Positions 24,773 through 33,738 of a stretch of DNA of 64,000 nucleotides are shown here, piece by piece. How positions within the stretch are numbered: position 1 is the stretch's first letter; every line of letters starts with the position of its first letter. The notes under the pieces were generated by a model, which was given only the letters and a program-made list of their open reading frames with translations, was not told the DNA's origin and did no database searches. Source of the DNA: Bacillus sp. FJAT-52991 (GTDB taxonomy: Bacteria > Bacillota > Bacilli > Bacillales > Domibacillaceae); the NCBI RefSeq assembly GCF_037201805.1, contig NZ_CP147404.1:1078001-1142000 (forward strand), in the 5' to 3' direction. The position numbers were made by a program, and so were the translations under genes.

Positions 24773-26017
24773 ATGAAGTATAAGATATGTCTTTCTCATG
24801 TGAATCTAGCCACTTATTCTTTGTTGAAAGAATGGCTAGAAGAAAAGTTTAAAGATCGTCTTTCTGTGATCGATCGAGCTTATTCAGATGAGCCTATTCA
24901 TATAAAAATTGTTCAAGTTAGTCAGTTACATGATTGGGTTAAAGTGAATCGATTAAAGAAGCATTACGATTGCTATTACATATTGTTGCTTGATGAAGAA
25001 TGGGTGAACACTTCTCCATTAGCCATTCGCTTACAAATTCAATCTTTATTATTAAATCCAGTCAAAAAATCGGCTTTTTTTCGAAGTATTAACGAAGCAA
25101 TTAAGGTGCTAGACCAACAAAAAATTGCTTTGATTCAAGTAAAGGGGAAGAAAATTATCTCCGTACATAAAACAAAGATGAAGCTTAATGAATCAATGGA
25201 ACATTATATGCTAAGAAGGTTGCTGCATGAGGATGTTCATTCAGAAAGTGAAATGATGGAGTCATTATCGTTGTTTAATGAAAATGAATTTCCTAATACG
25301 GTCTGTTATGTACAAGGATTTATTCATCTTGACAGTCATCCTATTAATGAAAATCAGGCAGTTCAGCTCATTTGCTCAAATTTTAAACAGGAATTTCAAG
25401 GAATTGTTCCTCGGGTATATTTCCTTCCTTTCCGAAGGTCTTTGATTATTTTATTTCGTCAAACAGATAATATTTGTTGTGTGAAGGATTGGAAAGAAGG
25501 GCGTGCAACCTTTGAAAAAATTGTTGAACGTCTTTTAAAGGAGTATAGAATTCAAATATATATTGGTGTCGGTTCGCTTTATAATGATCCATTGCTGCTT
25601 CATCATTCTTTTAAAGAATCTAAAGTTGCAAGAGCGCTTCCACCGTATCATGAAGTTTCCTTGCGATATTTTGAGGAAATTTCAAAAGATCCCGATATCA
25701 AGAAAAGTACAGAGTATATTGAAGATCATTTCTCAGAAGAAATGACGGCAAAAGATGTAGCAAGCCATGTTAATTTAAGTTATTCTCATTTCATTCGATT
25801 GTTTAAGAAGGAAACAGGGAGTACATTTTCGGAATATATTACGTTTGTTCGTCTGAGGAAATCGGTTTGGATGCTAAGGTATACAGATAAAACGATAGAA
25901 GAAGTATCGGATGAAGTAGGCTTTAATACACCAAACTATTTCAGCTCGACCTTTAAAAAAGTCATCGGAATAACTCCGAGAGAATTCCGATTGACGAAGG
26001 AGATTATTTTTGTGTAA
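24773..26017 (+). CDS. AraC-family transcriptional regulator with unassigned N-terminal region
   Basis: 414 residues. The C-terminal ~100 residues are a double HTH: MTAKDVASHVNLSYSHFIRLFKKETGSTFSEYITFVRL, then the second helix pair and the signature VSDEVGFNTPNYFSSTFKKVIGITPREFR. The N-terminal ~300 residues have a response-regulator-like length and beta/alpha pattern, but I see no clear phospho-acceptor motif, so the sensory domain is unassigned. A central region (VGSLYNDPLLLHHSFKESKVA) recalls the linker of YesN-type regulators. It is divergent from the DUF485/symporter operon across a 133-bp gap and is the obvious candidate regulator. The ATG follows AGGGGGTAGGGG. Confidence 0.82.
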   Translation: MKYKICLSHVNLATYSLLKEWLEEKFKDRLSVIDRAYSDEPIHIKIVQVSQLHDWVKVNRLKKHYDCYYILLLDEEWVNTSPLAIRLQIQSLLLNPVKKSAFFRSINEAIKVLDQQKIALIQVKGKKIISVHKTKMKLNESMEHYMLRRLLHEDVHSESEMMESLSLFNENEFPNTVCYVQGFIHLDSHPINENQAVQLICSNFKQEFQGIVPRVYFLPFRRSLIILFRQTDNICCVKDWKEGRATFEKIVERLLKEYRIQIYIGVGSLYNDPLLLHHSFKESKVARALPPYHEVSLRYFEEISKDPDIKKSTEYIEDHFSEEMTAKDVASHVNLSYSHFIRLFKKETGSTFSEYITFVRLRKSVWMLRYTDKTIEEVSDEVGFNTPNYFSSTFKKVIGITPREFRLTKEIIFV

Positions 26018-26020
26018 GAG

Positions 26021-26055
26021 AAAAGCTGATTCAAAATCATGAATCAGCTTTTTTC
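26021..26055 (+). terminator. terminator after the AraC regulator gene
   Basis: A 13-bp stem (AAAAGCTGATTCA / TGAATCAGCTTTT) with a 5-base loop continues into T residues. Confidence 0.9.
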
Positions 26056-26072
26056 ACGTCTTACTCTGTGCT

Positions 26073-26750
26073 TTAAACCTTCACTAATTGACCAGCTTCC
26101 ATGCGATACACTTCATCGCAAAGGGGTAAGACGGCCTCGTCGTGTGTCACCATGATTGCCGCTTTATTTGTTTCCTTTGCTTGACGAGCAATTAAAGTGG
26201 CAATATCAACGCTTCGGCTCGGGTCCAGACTTGCGGTTGGTTCATCCGCCAAGATGATGGCTGGATCATTAGCAAACGCACGAGCGATTGCGACCCGTTG
26301 TTTTTCGCCACCAGATAGCTGATGAGGATAATGCTTGATACGTGAAAGTAAACCAACGGATGCAAGCAATTCTTCTATATACTCATTTTGGTCAGAGCCT
26401 TTTTTTTCCGCCATTTGCAGCACAATTTTCAGTTGTTCTTTCACGGTTAAATAAGGAACAAGATTGGAACTTTGAAAAATATACCCGATATCTGTCAGCC
26501 GTGCTTGTGCTTTTTCTTTATCAGTGAAGTGAGTAATATTTTTATTATTGATATAAATATTTCCGCTGTCAGGGCTTAATAGCGCACCGGCAATTGATAA
26601 AAAGGTACTTTTTCCTGAACCGGACGGGCCGATAACAGCAGTGAATTGACCCGCCTTTGCTTGAAACGATAAGTTTTTAACAATATGAATGGTGGAGTCA
26701 CCATCTTTAAACGATTTAGATATATTTTCCAGTACAAGTGGATATTCCAT
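26073..26750 (-). CDS. hrtA: heme efflux ABC transporter ATP-binding protein HrtA
   Basis: 225 residues. It has Walker A GPSGSGKST, signature LSGGEKQRVAIARAF, Walker B IILADEPTASLD and the switch histidine in MVTHDEAV. It is a LolD/MacB-class ATPase working with the FtsX-like permease HrtB, with which it shares one base (TAATG). HrtAB relieves toxicity of excess heme. The assignment rests on the neighbours: an HssS-like kinase, an HssR-like regulator and an HssR box upstream of hrtB. Confidence 0.85.
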   Translation of the reverse strand: MEYPLVLENISKSFKDGDSTIHIVKNLSFQAKAGQFTAVIGPSGSGKSTFLSIAGALLSPDSGNIYINNKNITHFTDKEKAQARLTDIGYIFQSSNLVPYLTVKEQLKIVLQMAEKKGSDQNEYIEELLASVGLLSRIKHYPHQLSGGEKQRVAIARAFANDPAIILADEPTASLDPSRSVDIATLIARQAKETNKAAIMVTHDEAVLPLCDEVYRMEAGQLVKV

Positions 26751-27829
26751 TATTCTACCCTCCCCATCGCTTCAATTGGATCTGCTTTAACAATGTTAAA
26801 GCTCGAAATGAGAGATCCGATTAATGCGACTGCTAATAATATTCCTGCTAACATCATAGTATTGGCTATATCAATGACATAAGGGATTCCTTCTGGTAAA
26901 AACGATGGCATGAAAATAGCAAATCCAGCAGCTATGCCAATGCTGATCATTGATAACAGCAGCGCTTGTATAATGGTTGTTCCAATTAAAAAGCTATTTC
27001 GAGATCCAATTGCTTTTAAAATACCAAACTGATTCATTTTTTGCCCAGTGATAATGTAGAAGAAGGCAGTTAAAATAAAGACCGTAATGACTAGTAGGAA
27101 TCCGAGCATCATATAAAGAGAGCTTTGTTCCGCTTCAAACCCAGGGATACTCTTCATTACATCTTCTTTTGGTACCCATTGCCCATCTTTTGCTGGCTTT
27201 CCGATCGCATGTTCGCCCGTTGGAGCAACAAGTGCATTGTAGTATACTTTGTTGTTTCTTTCTGTTAATGCAGCCCAACTCTTTAAATTAATAAAAGCGA
27301 CGGGCATATGGCTATATGTTTGACCACTCGTGAACCCTGTGACGGTAAAAGTGAGTCCGGATGTTTCCTCGTAAAGCGTATCACCAAGCTTAATTCCTTC
27401 TTCTTTTAATGATTCATCGGCTACGATTGATAACTGATCATCCTTTTTTAATGTGTGACCCTCGATCAGTTTCGGATGAAGAGCACTGTCTTCTTGAATT
27501 CCCATAAACGTTAAGTCTATCGTTTTATTATTTGTTCTGTCTTTAAGAGAGAACATTTGAACGCCGAGAGGCTCAAGCCCATGTTCTTTTTGCGCTTGAA
27601 GAGCTTCCGTTTCACTAATTTTTGATCGATCTAATCGGTGTTCTGCTTCTGTTTTCATATAAAAGCTATCTGCTTTCATATTCACTACGCTTGAGGCATT
27701 ATCAAGTGACAGCCCGTTAGCTAATCCATTAATGATAAATACAAGCGAAGCTGTAAAGAACAAGATAAACGCGATTAGTAAATATTTTAATTTGAAAAAT
27801 CTCATTTCTTTTATAGAGAGTGAGAACAT
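26750..27829 (-). CDS. hrtB: heme efflux ABC transporter permease HrtB
   Basis: 359 residues: an N-terminal membrane segment (about residues 13-33), a large extracytoplasmic domain, then three membrane segments of the FtsX/MacB type (KMNQFGILKAIGSRNSFLIG in the cytoplasmic loop, ending VKADPIEAMGRVE). Size and layout match staphylococcal HrtB. The start is placed at the ATG at 27829, seven bases after AAGGTGA; an ATG two codons earlier is too close. The HssR-like direct repeat lies about 50 bp upstream. Confidence 0.85.
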   Translation of the reverse strand: MFSLSIKEMRFFKLKYLLIAFILFFTASLVFIINGLANGLSLDNASSVVNMKADSFYMKTEAEHRLDRSKISETEALQAQKEHGLEPLGVQMFSLKDRTNNKTIDLTFMGIQEDSALHPKLIEGHTLKKDDQLSIVADESLKEEGIKLGDTLYEETSGLTFTVTGFTSGQTYSHMPVAFINLKSWAALTERNNKVYYNALVAPTGEHAIGKPAKDGQWVPKEDVMKSIPGFEAEQSSLYMMLGFLLVITVFILTAFFYIITGQKMNQFGILKAIGSRNSFLIGTTIIQALLLSMISIGIAAGFAIFMPSFLPEGIPYVIDIANTMMLAGILLAVALIGSLISSFNIVKADPIEAMGRVE

Positions 27830-27876
27830 TTCCATTCACCTTTCTTTCAGTTGATCTATTTGTATCATACAACCGA

Positions 27877-27896
27877 AAAATGAACAGAAGATGAAC
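27877..27896 (-). promoter_or_regulatory. HssR-type direct repeat operator of hrtBA
   Basis: On the minus strand two copies of GTTCATnTT are separated by 2 bp (GTTCATCTT CT GTTCATTTT). This is the arrangement I recall for the HssR binding site upstream of staphylococcal hrtAB. A TATGAT -10-like hexamer follows about 15 bp downstream, so the repeat occupies the -35 zone, as expected for an activator. Confidence 0.75.
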
Positions 27897-27929
27897 ATCA
27901 ATTTACAATTGCCGTTTTGTAAGAGCCAA

Positions 27930-27968
27930 TAAAAAAATCCCTGAGTTTTATAAGAGTTTTCAGGGAAT
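27930..27968 (-). terminator. terminator of hssRS, overlapping the hssS stop codon
   Basis: On the minus strand a TTCCCTGA/TCAGGGAT stem is followed by TTTTTTT. The 5' arm contains the hssS stop. It separates hssRS from the hrtBA promoter. Confidence 0.8.
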
Positions 27969-29357
27969 GTTTGATGTTTTTAGTTTTGGAAGTTCTACAG
28001 TAATTTCAGTGCCAACTCCTTTTTCGCTTTTGGCATAAATACGACCGTCATGGAGGTGCACGATTGCCATCGCGATAGAGAGACCTAATCCTGTTCCTTC
28101 TACAGTTCGGCTTCTAGCGACGTCTGCTCGATAGAAGCGTTCAAAAATACGAGAAAGATCAGCTTGGTCAATGCCTTCTCCAGAGTCCCGTACACGTATT
28201 TCTACTCGATCAGACTTGTCAATGAGCGAAATGCTCACACTTCCTCCTTCGACATTATATTTCACTGCATTAGAAATAATATTGTCCCAAACAGCATAAA
28301 GCATTGTTGGGTCTCCATAAAAATTCGTTGAAGAAAGCTGGTAGTCCGCCATAATTCCTTTTTCCTGCATCTTCCATTGGTGCTGCTTTAACACTTGTTT
28401 CATTTGATCAGACAAGGAAAAGGTTTGCTTTTTCAGCGGCTGGTCTTCCTGTTCTAATGAAGCAAGAAGCAAAACTTGCTTTGTTAACGCCGAAAGCCGA
28501 AGTACCTCTTTATTAATAATATCAGTGTAATAAAGCTTTTCTTCATCTGACAAAGCAGGCTGAGCCAAGAGGGAAGTGTACCCTTTAATATTAGAAAGAG
28601 GGGATTGAATATCATGGGAGATATTTGATATTAACTGTTTGCGTAGTTCTTCTAACTGTTCTAGTTGATTGGCCATTTGAGTAAAGCTTTGAGCCAGTTC
28701 ACCAATTTCATCCTTGCGATTAATGTCTAATTGAATGTTAAAGTTCCCTTGAGCTAATTCAAAAGTGGCCGAAGTTAGTTTTTTTATTGGGGCCGTTAGT
28801 AATTTAACACTTATTAACACAAATAAAATGCTTAACAAAATCGTAAGCGCAAGCATTGAGCCAAATAAAAGGTGCATTTCATTAAAAAGCAGTTTAATAT
28901 CTGGACGCATAAATAAGGCGTATGGTTTCTCTTGATATATTAATGGAACGCCGATTGTATTTTCCAATTCATTAGCAAAGAAACCGGTAACAAAAAAAGT
29001 ATGGGGAAATTGCTGCATTCCATGAAAGATGTCACCGTTCAGGACCATCTTTACATCGTCTGGTGCTAAATTTACTTCCCGAAATGCTTTTCCATAAAAC
29101 TGTTCTTGTTGTCCATCTGTTACATATAGTTGATAACCGACTGCTGAAAGATGGTCTAAATAAGAGTCTAAGTCTATCTCTGGATGAGTATGGACATAAT
29201 CGACAATTTCTTCTGCGATCATGGTGTTTTTTTGATCATTGTACGGTTTCAAGATCATTTGATAATAAACGTTTGATAGAAGAAAAGCTATGATACCGCT
29301 CAGTAACATAATGAGAATAGTTGTGAAAGTAAATTTTCCATACAATGAGCGTATCAT
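27960..29357 (-). CDS. hssS: heme sensor histidine kinase HssS
   Basis: 465 residues. TM1 is at about residues 10-31 and an extracytoplasmic sensor domain follows with VGYQLYVTDGQQEQFYGKAFRE, VLNGDIFHGM and TFFVTGFFANELENTIGVP, stretches strongly reminiscent of staphylococcal HssS. TM2 lies at about residues 163-185, then HAMP, HisKA with His248 in SNISHDIQSPLSNIKGY, and HATPase_c with NAVKYN and GTGLGLS. It senses heme excess and phosphorylates HssR. It overlaps hssR by 4 bp. Confidence 0.85.
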   Translation of the reverse strand: MIRSLYGKFTFTTILIMLLSGIIAFLLSNVYYQMILKPYNDQKNTMIAEEIVDYVHTHPEIDLDSYLDHLSAVGYQLYVTDGQQEQFYGKAFREVNLAPDDVKMVLNGDIFHGMQQFPHTFFVTGFFANELENTIGVPLIYQEKPYALFMRPDIKLLFNEMHLLFGSMLALTILLSILFVLISVKLLTAPIKKLTSATFELAQGNFNIQLDINRKDEIGELAQSFTQMANQLEQLEELRKQLISNISHDIQSPLSNIKGYTSLLAQPALSDEEKLYYTDIINKEVLRLSALTKQVLLLASLEQEDQPLKKQTFSLSDQMKQVLKQHQWKMQEKGIMADYQLSSTNFYGDPTMLYAVWDNIISNAVKYNVEGGSVSISLIDKSDRVEIRVRDSGEGIDQADLSRIFERFYRADVARSRTVEGTGLGLSIAMAIVHLHDGRIYAKSEKGVGTEITVELPKLKTSNIP

Positions 29358-30028
29358 TCCTTTTCCTCCAGCTTATAACCCACTCCTCTGACAGTGAGAA
29401 TTTCAAACCCTGGACGTAGGTTTTTAAACCGTTCTCGCAACCGCTTAATATGTACATCAACTGTCCGTTCATCTCCATCAAAATCTCGTCCCCATACAGA
29501 ATCAATCAGTTGAGTTCTTGAAAAGGTTTGACGAGGGTAGGTGGATAAAAAAGAAAGAAGTTCAAATTCTTTTAGCGGTAACAACATCGAACTCTCACCG
29601 ATTTGAACTTCATAACTTTTCGTATCAATGATTGTCTTGCCTATTTGAATGTTAGATGATTGCTGTTTATTGTAACGTCTAAGCAGTGCGTTGAGTCTAA
29701 AGATCAGCTCCTGTGGTTCAAACGGTTTTACAAGATAATCATCTGTTCCAGAGCGAAACCCGCTTTCTTTGTCACTTAAAGCACTCTTTGCTGTTAGTAA
29801 AATAATAGGTAGGTCATAATCACGTCGGATAGCCTTAGTAAGTTCAAAACCGTCCATTTGCGGCATCATTACATCGACAATGGCGGCATCACACTTTTTG
29901 ATTTGAAGTAAGTTCAAAGCTTCCTGTCCATTTTCTGCTTGGAACGTTTGAAAACCCGCCTCGTTTAAATGAATACTCACGAGCCGACGGACAGCTGGAT
30001 CATCATCGACAATTAATACAGAAATCAT
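29354..30028 (-). CDS. hssR: heme response regulator HssR (OmpR family)
   Basis: 224 residues, a length I also recall for staphylococcal HssR. The receiver domain carries the acidic pocket (DDD at 8-10), phospho-acceptor Asp52 in VDVMMPQMDGF and Lys in VKPFEPQELIFR. The C-terminal OmpR-type winged helix ends DERTVDVHIKRLRERF and VRGVGYKLEE. It is the first gene of hssRS, and its likely target is the direct repeat upstream of hrtB. AAAGGAGC precedes the ATG. Confidence 0.86.
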   Translation of the reverse strand: MISVLIVDDDPAVRRLVSIHLNEAGFQTFQAENGQEALNLLQIKKCDAAIVDVMMPQMDGFELTKAIRRDYDLPIILLTAKSALSDKESGFRSGTDDYLVKPFEPQELIFRLNALLRRYNKQQSSNIQIGKTIIDTKSYEVQIGESSMLLPLKEFELLSFLSTYPRQTFSRTQLIDSVWGRDFDGDERTVDVHIKRLRERFKNLRPGFEILTVRGVGYKLEEKE

Positions 30029-30091
30029 TGTTTTTATGCTCCTTTGTTTTTACTCATATGCTAATAAAAAAAGTATGAAAACACAACATTT

Positions 30092-30143
30092 TTAAATAAA
30101 GAAAGCAACGCCAGGGTGGAGTGGCGCTGCTTTCTTTATTTAA
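30092..30143 (-). terminator. long hairpin terminator upstream of hssR
   Basis: A 22-bp stem with one mismatch (TTAAATAAAGAAAGCAACGCCA and its near complement) has an 8-base loop. On the minus strand it overlaps the stop of the 91-aa gene and runs into TTTTT-rich sequence. Confidence 0.8.
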
Positions 30144-30411
30144 TAACTTGAAAAATGTGATTTTTTTTCAAAATGGGTTTTATTTTGAAGAGTACATGAT
30201 GAAGAATTTCTCGACGATAGACGGAGTGGAGCGCTGGAGTGAGATGTAATGTCTTCATAAATAATTCAGTGCGACGATCAATATAACGAATAATTTGTTC
30301 TTGATAAAATAAATCTCGTTTTTTAATTTGATCTTCTACCTCTTTTGAAAGTTGTACGGCAAATTGAGAGACAGAGTAATCAAGTGTTCCGCAGAATTCA
30401 GCTACTGTCAT
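30136..30411 (-). CDS. hypothetical protein, 91 aa
   Basis: A mostly helical, basic protein beginning MTVAEFCGTLDYSVSQFAVQLSKEVEDQIKKRD, with no membrane segment. GGAGGAAGGAGGAATGAGC before the ATG gives strong initiation, and a long terminator overlaps its stop, so it is a genuine single-gene unit. I recognise no family. It lies upstream of the heme-stress genes but is separated from them by the terminator. Confidence 0.65.
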   Translation of the reverse strand: MTVAEFCGTLDYSVSQFAVQLSKEVEDQIKKRDLFYQEQIIRYIDRRTELFMKTLHLTPALHSVYRREILHHVLFKIKPILKKNHIFQVIK

Positions 30412-30587
30412 AGCTCATTCCTCCTTCCTCCTAACATTGTAAAGTGCTTCTAAATACATCCTAACACAATATTTACAAAAACTTAACATAAATATATTTC
30501 TTTTTTTTAATTTTTATGATATATGGTCTGGGATGTGCAAATATTTTGCTATTTATGCAGTAATTCCCGGAATGAACATGCTTTAAA

Positions 30588-30624
30588 CAAAAAAGTGACT
30601 CAAACCAAAAGGTTTGAGTCACTC
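30588..30624 (-). terminator. terminator of the DHA2 exporter gene
   Basis: A perfect 13-bp stem (AGTGACTCAAACC / GGTTTGAGTCACT) with a 4-base loop is followed on the minus strand by TTTTTTGTTT. Confidence 0.9.
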
Positions 30625-30640
30625 TGTTTCATTATAAAGT

Positions 30641-32134
30641 CTATTGTTGCCTAGTTGCTTCCTGTGCTGGCTGGGAACGTTTCAGGAAAAGTGAGAGAAT
30701 AAGCGCAACTGTAGCGATACCAACCGAAATCGAAAAAGAAAAATTAATGCCATGAAGAATTGCTTCGTTCATCAGCTGTGTTTTCATTTCACTTAATTGA
30801 GCGGCGTTTGGCTGCACAGTAGAGGAAAGATTTTGCATCGCTTCTTCAGCTAACCGTTTCGCTTCGGATTCCGTTTTATTTTGCATGATGGTCACAAGAA
30901 GAGCCGATCCGACAGCACCGGATACTTGCTGTAGTGTATTGTTCATGGCTGTTCCATGCGGGTTCATGTTAGGAGGTAATTGATTCAGTCCGTTTGTCAT
31001 AACGGGCATCATCACCATTGACATACCAAACATGCGAAGTGTATAAATCATCATTAAATAGCCATATGACGTTTCGAGTGTCAGCTGACTAAACATATAG
31101 GTCGTTAATATTGTGATCGATAGGCCTGTGACTGCCAACATACGTGCACCAAACTTATCAAATAATTTACCTGTAATCGGGGACATAATTCCCATCACGA
31201 GAGCCCCTGGCAACATTAATAGTCCTGAGTGAAGCGGGGAAATTCCTCGCAACGTTTGAACATATATAGGCATTAACAGCATGGCAGAAAACATGGCCAT
31301 CGAAATGACCACAGAGATCGCAGAAGATAGTGCGAACATTGGGTAACGATAAATACGAAACTCCAAAAGTGGCTCATCTAGGCGAAGTTGTCGAGTAATG
31401 AATAAAATAAGTGAAAGGACTCCGACTATAATGGGACCATAAACAAGTAGGGAATCCCAACCTTTTTCTCCAGCTGAACTGAATCCGTACAATAATCCAC
31501 CAAAACCAATACTTGATAATACAAGGGATAAAATATCGAGTTTGATTGGGCGTTGTGGAGTAATATTTTTTAGTTTGAAAAATGCGAGCAATAATGTGAT
31601 CGCAGCAAATGGGAGAACGACATCAAATAAAGTACGCCAAGAATAGTGTTCAATCAGCCAGCCTGACAAAGTAGGGCCAATGGCAGGAGCTGTGATCATT
31701 ACAAGCCCGAAGATTCCCATAGCGGCTCCGCGGCGTTCAATAGGGAAACTAACGAGCATCACGTTCATAAGTAGAGGCATCATCATCGCGGATCCTGATG
31801 CTTGAATCATCCGTGCTAGCAGCAGTACGTTAAGTGACGGTGCAAGACTCGCAAGTAAAGTTCCGGCTGTAAAAAGAGTCATCGCAAAAATAAACAATTT
31901 TCTATTAGTGAATTTTTGGATAAAAAAAGCACTGGCAGGAATTAATATTCCGTTGACGAGCATATAACCTGTAGACAGCCATTGAACAGCTGAGGCAGAT
32001 GCATTAAATTCTTTCATAATCGATGGGAGTGCAACATTTAACAATGTTTCGTTCAATAATGATACGAAAGCACCGACAAATAAAATAGCGATCATCCCAT
32101 AAGGTGGTTTATCTATTGTTCCTTGTGTGTTCAA
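30641..32134 (-). CDS. DHA2-family (EmrB/QacA) drug:H+ antiporter
   Basis: 497 residues and 14 predicted membrane segments. Typical signatures are LNETLLNVALPSIMKEFNASASAVQWLSTGYML in TM1-2, GSAMMMPLLMNV, and the motif C region GPTLSGWLIEHYSWRTLF. The family exports lipophilic drugs or similar compounds. The start is the TTG at 32134, six bases after GGAGGG; the upstream in-frame ATG at 32197 has no ribosome binding site. A divergent TetR gene lies 180 bp away. It resembles LmrB/Mdr-type Bacillus pumps; the substrate is unknown. Confidence 0.88.
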   Translation of the reverse strand: MNTQGTIDKPPYGMIAILFVGAFVSLLNETLLNVALPSIMKEFNASASAVQWLSTGYMLVNGILIPASAFFIQKFTNRKLFIFAMTLFTAGTLLASLAPSLNVLLLARMIQASGSAMMMPLLMNVMLVSFPIERRGAAMGIFGLVMITAPAIGPTLSGWLIEHYSWRTLFDVVLPFAAITLLLAFFKLKNITPQRPIKLDILSLVLSSIGFGGLLYGFSSAGEKGWDSLLVYGPIIVGVLSLILFITRQLRLDEPLLEFRIYRYPMFALSSAISVVISMAMFSAMLLMPIYVQTLRGISPLHSGLLMLPGALVMGIMSPITGKLFDKFGARMLAVTGLSITILTTYMFSQLTLETSYGYLMMIYTLRMFGMSMVMMPVMTNGLNQLPPNMNPHGTAMNNTLQQVSGAVGSALLVTIMQNKTESEAKRLAEEAMQNLSSTVQPNAAQLSEMKTQLMNEAILHGINFSFSISVGIATVALILSLFLKRSQPAQEATRQQ

Positions 32135-32312
32135 TTCATACCCTCCTGTAATATGTGTATAAAATAATGTACTTGTGTTATAGCAGGAAACTATCATATA
32201 CCGTTGTTATAAAAAAATCAATAAAAATATTTGATAATGTTGAATTTGCTATTAGAATAGGCTACGATGCAATTATACAGTCAGTCCAATTTTATACAGA
32301 TGAGGTGATCGA

Positions 32313-33161
32313 ATGATGGATCGGAAACGCCAAGTCATCGAAGTGGCACATGTCCTTTTCATTGAAAAAGGATACTTGGCGACGTCCATTCAAGATATTT
32401 TAGATAAAAGTAAAATTTCCAAAGGGACGTTTTATAATTACTTTTCATCCAAGAAAGAATTATTAATGACAATATTCGAAATGATCAAGAACGAAACGAA
32501 GAAACGTCGTGTAGATATACTTGCGGGACGATCGACTTCAGATAAGGAAGCATTTATTGAGCAGATTGCTGTCAAAATGAAAGTGAATCAAGAAAATAAT
32601 TTATTTGCTCTTTTCCAAGGAGTGTTTGCTTCAGAGGATGAGGAATTAAAAAAAATAGTCAAAAGCTATCATTATGAAGAAATAGAATGGCTACAAAAGC
32701 GAATGCTGGAGTTATATGGAGAGGATATTCTGCCCTACTCACTAGACCTAGCTGTCGGGCTGTTTGGTATGATACAAAACTATATCCATTTCTTTCTCAT
32801 GGTCGATCAAGGAATGGATATTGATAAGGTCATTAGATACTCCATGCGTCGTTTAGAGACGAATGTTGTAGAAATACAACAAGATGACGATAAATTACTT
32901 GAAGTAGACCTACTGAACAAGCAGTTTTCAGAAACAAGTTTGTTAAAAGCAAATAAGAAATGTCTCATCATCCAGAAAATTAGTATGATGTTAAAAGATG
33001 CCGATGAGGAACAGAGCGAATTGCTGCTTTTCGTGCAAAATGAGTTCAGTCAACAAGAACCTCGACGAGCAGTGGTTGAGGCCATTTTAGCGGCTATCGC
33101 TAATCGTTCAGAACTTCAAAGTTACATACAAGATTATTTTGAGATCACGCATGTTGATTAA
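32313..33161 (+). CDS. TetR-family regulator, probably of the adjacent DHA2 exporter
   Basis: 282 residues. The N-terminal TetR HTH reads RQVIEVAHVLFIEKGYLATSIQDILDKSKISKGTFYNYFSSKKELL. The ligand domain is followed by an extra ~90-residue C-terminal segment beyond the usual ~190-200 residues, rich in Leu, Glu and Gln. Its divergent orientation beside the exporter suggests repression of it, released by an exported compound. GAGGTGAT precedes tandem ATGs at 32313 and 32316. Confidence 0.85.
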   Translation: MMDRKRQVIEVAHVLFIEKGYLATSIQDILDKSKISKGTFYNYFSSKKELLMTIFEMIKNETKKRRVDILAGRSTSDKEAFIEQIAVKMKVNQENNLFALFQGVFASEDEELKKIVKSYHYEEIEWLQKRMLELYGEDILPYSLDLAVGLFGMIQNYIHFFLMVDQGMDIDKVIRYSMRRLETNVVEIQQDDDKLLEVDLLNKQFSETSLLKANKKCLIIQKISMMLKDADEEQSELLLFVQNEFSQQEPRRAVVEAILAAIANRSELQSYIQDYFEITHVD

Positions 33162-33182
33162 CCAAAAATAAAGAAAAATGGG

Positions 33183-33220
33183 TAAGCCCTGCAGTTGATG
33201 TTGAACTACAGGGCTTATTT
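33183..33220 (+). terminator. terminator after the TetR gene
   Basis: TAAGCCCTG and CAGGGCTTA form the main stem, continued inward by AG/CT around one mismatch, with a 10-base loop. A weak T-tract (ATTTG) follows. Confidence 0.7.
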
Positions 33221-33738
33221 GAATGAATTCAGGTGTTGTATGGATACTATATCCGCTTTTCAGTAGATGATAATTTTGTCGTTTTAAGTCGATAAAAATG
33301 TTTTTGGAATAACAATAAATGGATGGGGTGTTTAAGTGGTTATAAAAAAAAGAATGGCTAAAACCTTGCTGTATCTTGGTTTTAGGAGCTGTACGAAAAA
33401 ATTTAAAAGAGAGATCCAATCGTATAAATATTAAAAAAAATGTCGAGTTGAGTCATTTGTTTTTTTGCTATACACTAAGTGAGAAAAATGAAAAGGGGGA
33501 ATGAATCATCTGAGCTGTACAGCCAGCCAAGGGGAATAAATGTCCAGATTCAAGAGAAAGCAAACTCGCGGAAGGACATAGAGCTTAGTAGTACCGGGGA
33601 GATCACGGAATGTTCATTTGGTTGTAAAAAGATGATTTATAGAAATCCAAAAATAAAGGTTCATATCCTTTTACATCACTGTATAAAAGTGTTTTCTAAA
33701 ATGAAATCGCTTCCAAACTACTTTGAAGGAGAATGTCC
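33221..33738 (+). other. 518-bp leader/intergenic region before the amino acid permease, unexplained
   Basis: No convincing gene is present. An extended -10-like TGCTATACA lies near 33470. The stretch 33500-33610 is less AT-rich and can fold: GCTGTACAGC is self-complementary, and TGTCC...GAG...CTC...GGACA forms a two-tier hairpin near 33540-33582. A 97-codon frame (33479-33772) covers it but overlaps the permease start and has no ribosome binding site. No known riboswitch consensus (T-box, lysine, glycine, SAM) was recognised. Confidence 0.4.
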
